Assembly (NCBI GenBank): GCA_037176725.1
Contig: JAZBRS010000074.1
Location: forward strand, 67,026,001-67,090,000
Source of the DNA: Posidonia oceanica
Taxonomy: Eukaryota; Streptophyta; Magnoliopsida; Alismatales; Posidoniaceae
Length of the DNA: 64,000 nt
Direction of reading: 5' to 3'
A program made the position numbers and the translations under genes. Under the pieces are notes generated by a model. The model worked only from the letters and a program-made list of their open reading frames with translations, searched no databases and had not been told where the DNA came from. This document shows positions 62,667 to 64,000 of this stretch, one piece after another; position 1 is the stretch's first letter, and each line of letters starts with the position of its first letter.

Positions 62667-62926
62667 TTGCGGTCGATGGGACCGAAACCTATCCTTTCCG
62701 GTCGAAAAGTCCGAAACTTATCATCCTACCTTTGCGGTCGATGGGTCCCAAACCTATCCTATCCGATCGATAAGTCCGTAACTTATCATCCGACCGTTGC
62801 GGTCGATGGGTCCGAAACCTATCCTTTCCGGTCGAAAAGTCCGAAACTTATCATCCTACCTTTGCGGTCGATGGGTCCCAAACCTATCCTATCCGATCGA
62901 TAAGTCCGTAACTTATCATCCGACCG
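62667..62926 (+). repeat. 130-bp (two-monomer) tandem duplication, nearly identical
   Basis: 62667-62796 and 62797-62926 match essentially base for base through GGTCGAAAAGTCCG, TTATCATCCTACC, GGGTCCCAAACC and CCTATCCGATCG. The high identity relative to surrounding units makes it one of the youngest events in the window. Confidence 0.85.
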
Positions 62927-64000
62927 TTGCGGTCGATGGGTCCGAAACCTATCCTTTCCAGTCGATAAGTCCGAAACTTATCATCCAACCTTTGCGGTCG
63001 ATGGGTCCCAAACCTATCCTTTCCGGTCGATAAGTCCGTAACTTATCATCCAACCTTTGCGGTCGAAAGGTCCGAAACCTATCCTTACCGATCGATAAGT
63101 CCGTAACTTATCATCCAACCTTTGCTGTCGATGGGTCCGAAACCTATCCTTTCCGGTCGATAAGTCCGAAACTTATCATCCAACCTTTGCGGTCGATAGG
63201 TACGAAATCTATCCTTTCCGGTCGATAAGTCCATAACTTACCATCCAACCTTTGCGGTCGATGGGTCCGAAACCTATCCTTTCCAGTCGATAAGTCCGTT
63301 ACTTATCATCCAACTTTTGCGGTCGATAGGTCTGATACCTTTCCTTTTCGGTCGATAAGTTCGTAACTTATCATACAACCGTTGCGGTCGATGGGTCCGA
63401 AACCTATCCTTTCCGGTCGATAAGTCCATAACTTATCATCCAACCTTTGCGGTCGTTGGGTCAGAAACCTATCCTTTCTGGTCGATAAGTCTGAAACTTA
63501 TCATCCAACATTTGCGGTCGATGGGACCAAAACCTATCCTTTCCTGTCGATAAGTCCGTAACATATCATCCAACCTTTGCAGCCGATAGGTCCGAAACCT
63601 ATCCTTTCCGATCGATAAGTCCGTAACATATCATCCAACCTTTGCGGTCAATGGGTCCGAAACCTATCCTTTCCGGTCGATAAGTCCGTAACTTACCATC
63701 CAGCCTTTGCGGTCGATGGGTTCAAAACCTATCCTTTCTAGTCGATAAGTCCACAACTTATCATCCAACCTTTGCAGTCGAGGGGTCCGAAACCTATCCT
63801 TTCCGGTCGATCAGTCCGTAATTTATCATCCAACCTTTGCAGTCGATGGGTCCGAAACCTATCCTTTCCGGGCGATAATTCCGTAACTCATCATCCAACC
63901 TATGCGGTCGATGGGTCTGAAACCTATCCTTTCCAGTCGATAAGTCCGTAACTTATCATCCAACCTTTGCGGTCGACGGGTCTGAAACCTATCCATTCCG

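Larger units (their letters stand above)
1..64000 (+). repeat. 65-bp satellite DNA array, about 985 monomers, spanning the whole window
   Basis: Every line of the window is a variant of one 65-bp unit, always in the same orientation. The unit starts GGTCGATAAGTCCG, continues through ACTTATCATCCAACCTTTGC, then GGTCGATGGGTCCG and AAACCTATCCTTTCC. Starts are seen at 54, 119, 184, 249 and so on in strict 65-bp steps, disturbed only by rare indels and half-unit gains or losses. Consensus GC is 32 of 65. No stretch of even 100 bases lacks the motif, so no gene, RNA gene, transposon or unique DNA interrupts it. Both window edges fall inside the array, so its true length is unknown. I do not recognise the family; a eukaryotic heterochromatic satellite is inferred from scale and organisation, not from a database match. 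Confidence 0.98.
61060..64000 (+). repeat. Terminal part of the window: monomers related to higher-order family 2
   Basis: Variant order (GGTCGACGGGTCTG near 61165, the B-B pair at 62447-62504, GGGTCAGAAACC, TCCTACC/GGGTCCC) follows that of copies A-C but with deletions and local duplications, so register is lost. The array runs off the window end with no change of character. Confidence 0.7.

Noticed and set aside
1..64000. CRISPR array (regular repeats)
   Set aside because: There are no unique spacers; repeat and 'spacer' would both be parts of the same 65-bp monomer, and nothing resembling cas genes is present.
1..64000. Telomeric repeat or rDNA spacer
   Set aside because: No short G-rich telomere-type repeat and no rRNA-like sequence is visible; the period is 65 bp throughout.

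Overview
The whole 64 kb window is one uninterrupted tandem satellite array. I find no supportable protein-coding gene, tRNA, rRNA, CRISPR array, transposon insertion or unique sequence. Such an array points to eukaryotic heterochromatin (pericentromeric, subtelomeric or interstitial). I do not recognise the satellite family and cannot name the species; both ends of the window lie inside the array.

The basic unit is 65 bp, about 985 copies, all in the same orientation. It is made of two related halves. Half A is 36 bp (GGTCGATAAGTCCGTAAC... ending CTTTGC). Half B is 29 bp (GGTCGATGGGTCCGAAAC... ending CTTTCC). A carries 7 extra bases relative to B, so the 65-mer looks like an old duplication of a ~30 bp element. 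Each half has a dyad: GATAAGT/ACTTATC in A and GATRGGT/ACCTATC in B, each around a 5-base spacer. The halves differ by paired changes that keep the arms complementary. A unit equal to the consensus lies at 28571-28635.

Layout. (1) 1-20574: long higher-order repeats of about 54-57 monomers (3.5-3.7 kb), with a 6694-bp block (about 7187-13880) repeated in direct tandem (about 13881-20574); 1-2140 is a further copy of 19786-21927. (2) 20575-32500: a more mixed zone with small tandem duplications (1170, 490, 195, 130 and 65 bp) and half-unit gains. (3) 32520-54930: a second higher-order family with three long copies (about 32520-39345, 39346-46263 and 48815-54930). The last two are separated by a patchwork segment that includes a copy of about 30900-31900. 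(4) 54930-64000: shorter, overlapping duplications (about 1.98 kb, 361 bp and 130 bp) and many A-A half-unit junctions.

Sequence evolution here is recombination-driven. Nearly every departure from the 65-bp phase equals +/-29 bp (a B half), +/-36 bp (an A half), a multiple of 65 bp, or a 1-bp indel. The short open frames on both strands are by-products of a 65-bp (non-multiple of 3) repeat read through three units (195 bp = 65 codons) and are not annotated as genes. Repeat boundaries given as 'about' were located by eye from diagnostic variants and may be off by tens of bases. Near-identical long copies also carry the usual risk of assembly collapse or expansion.
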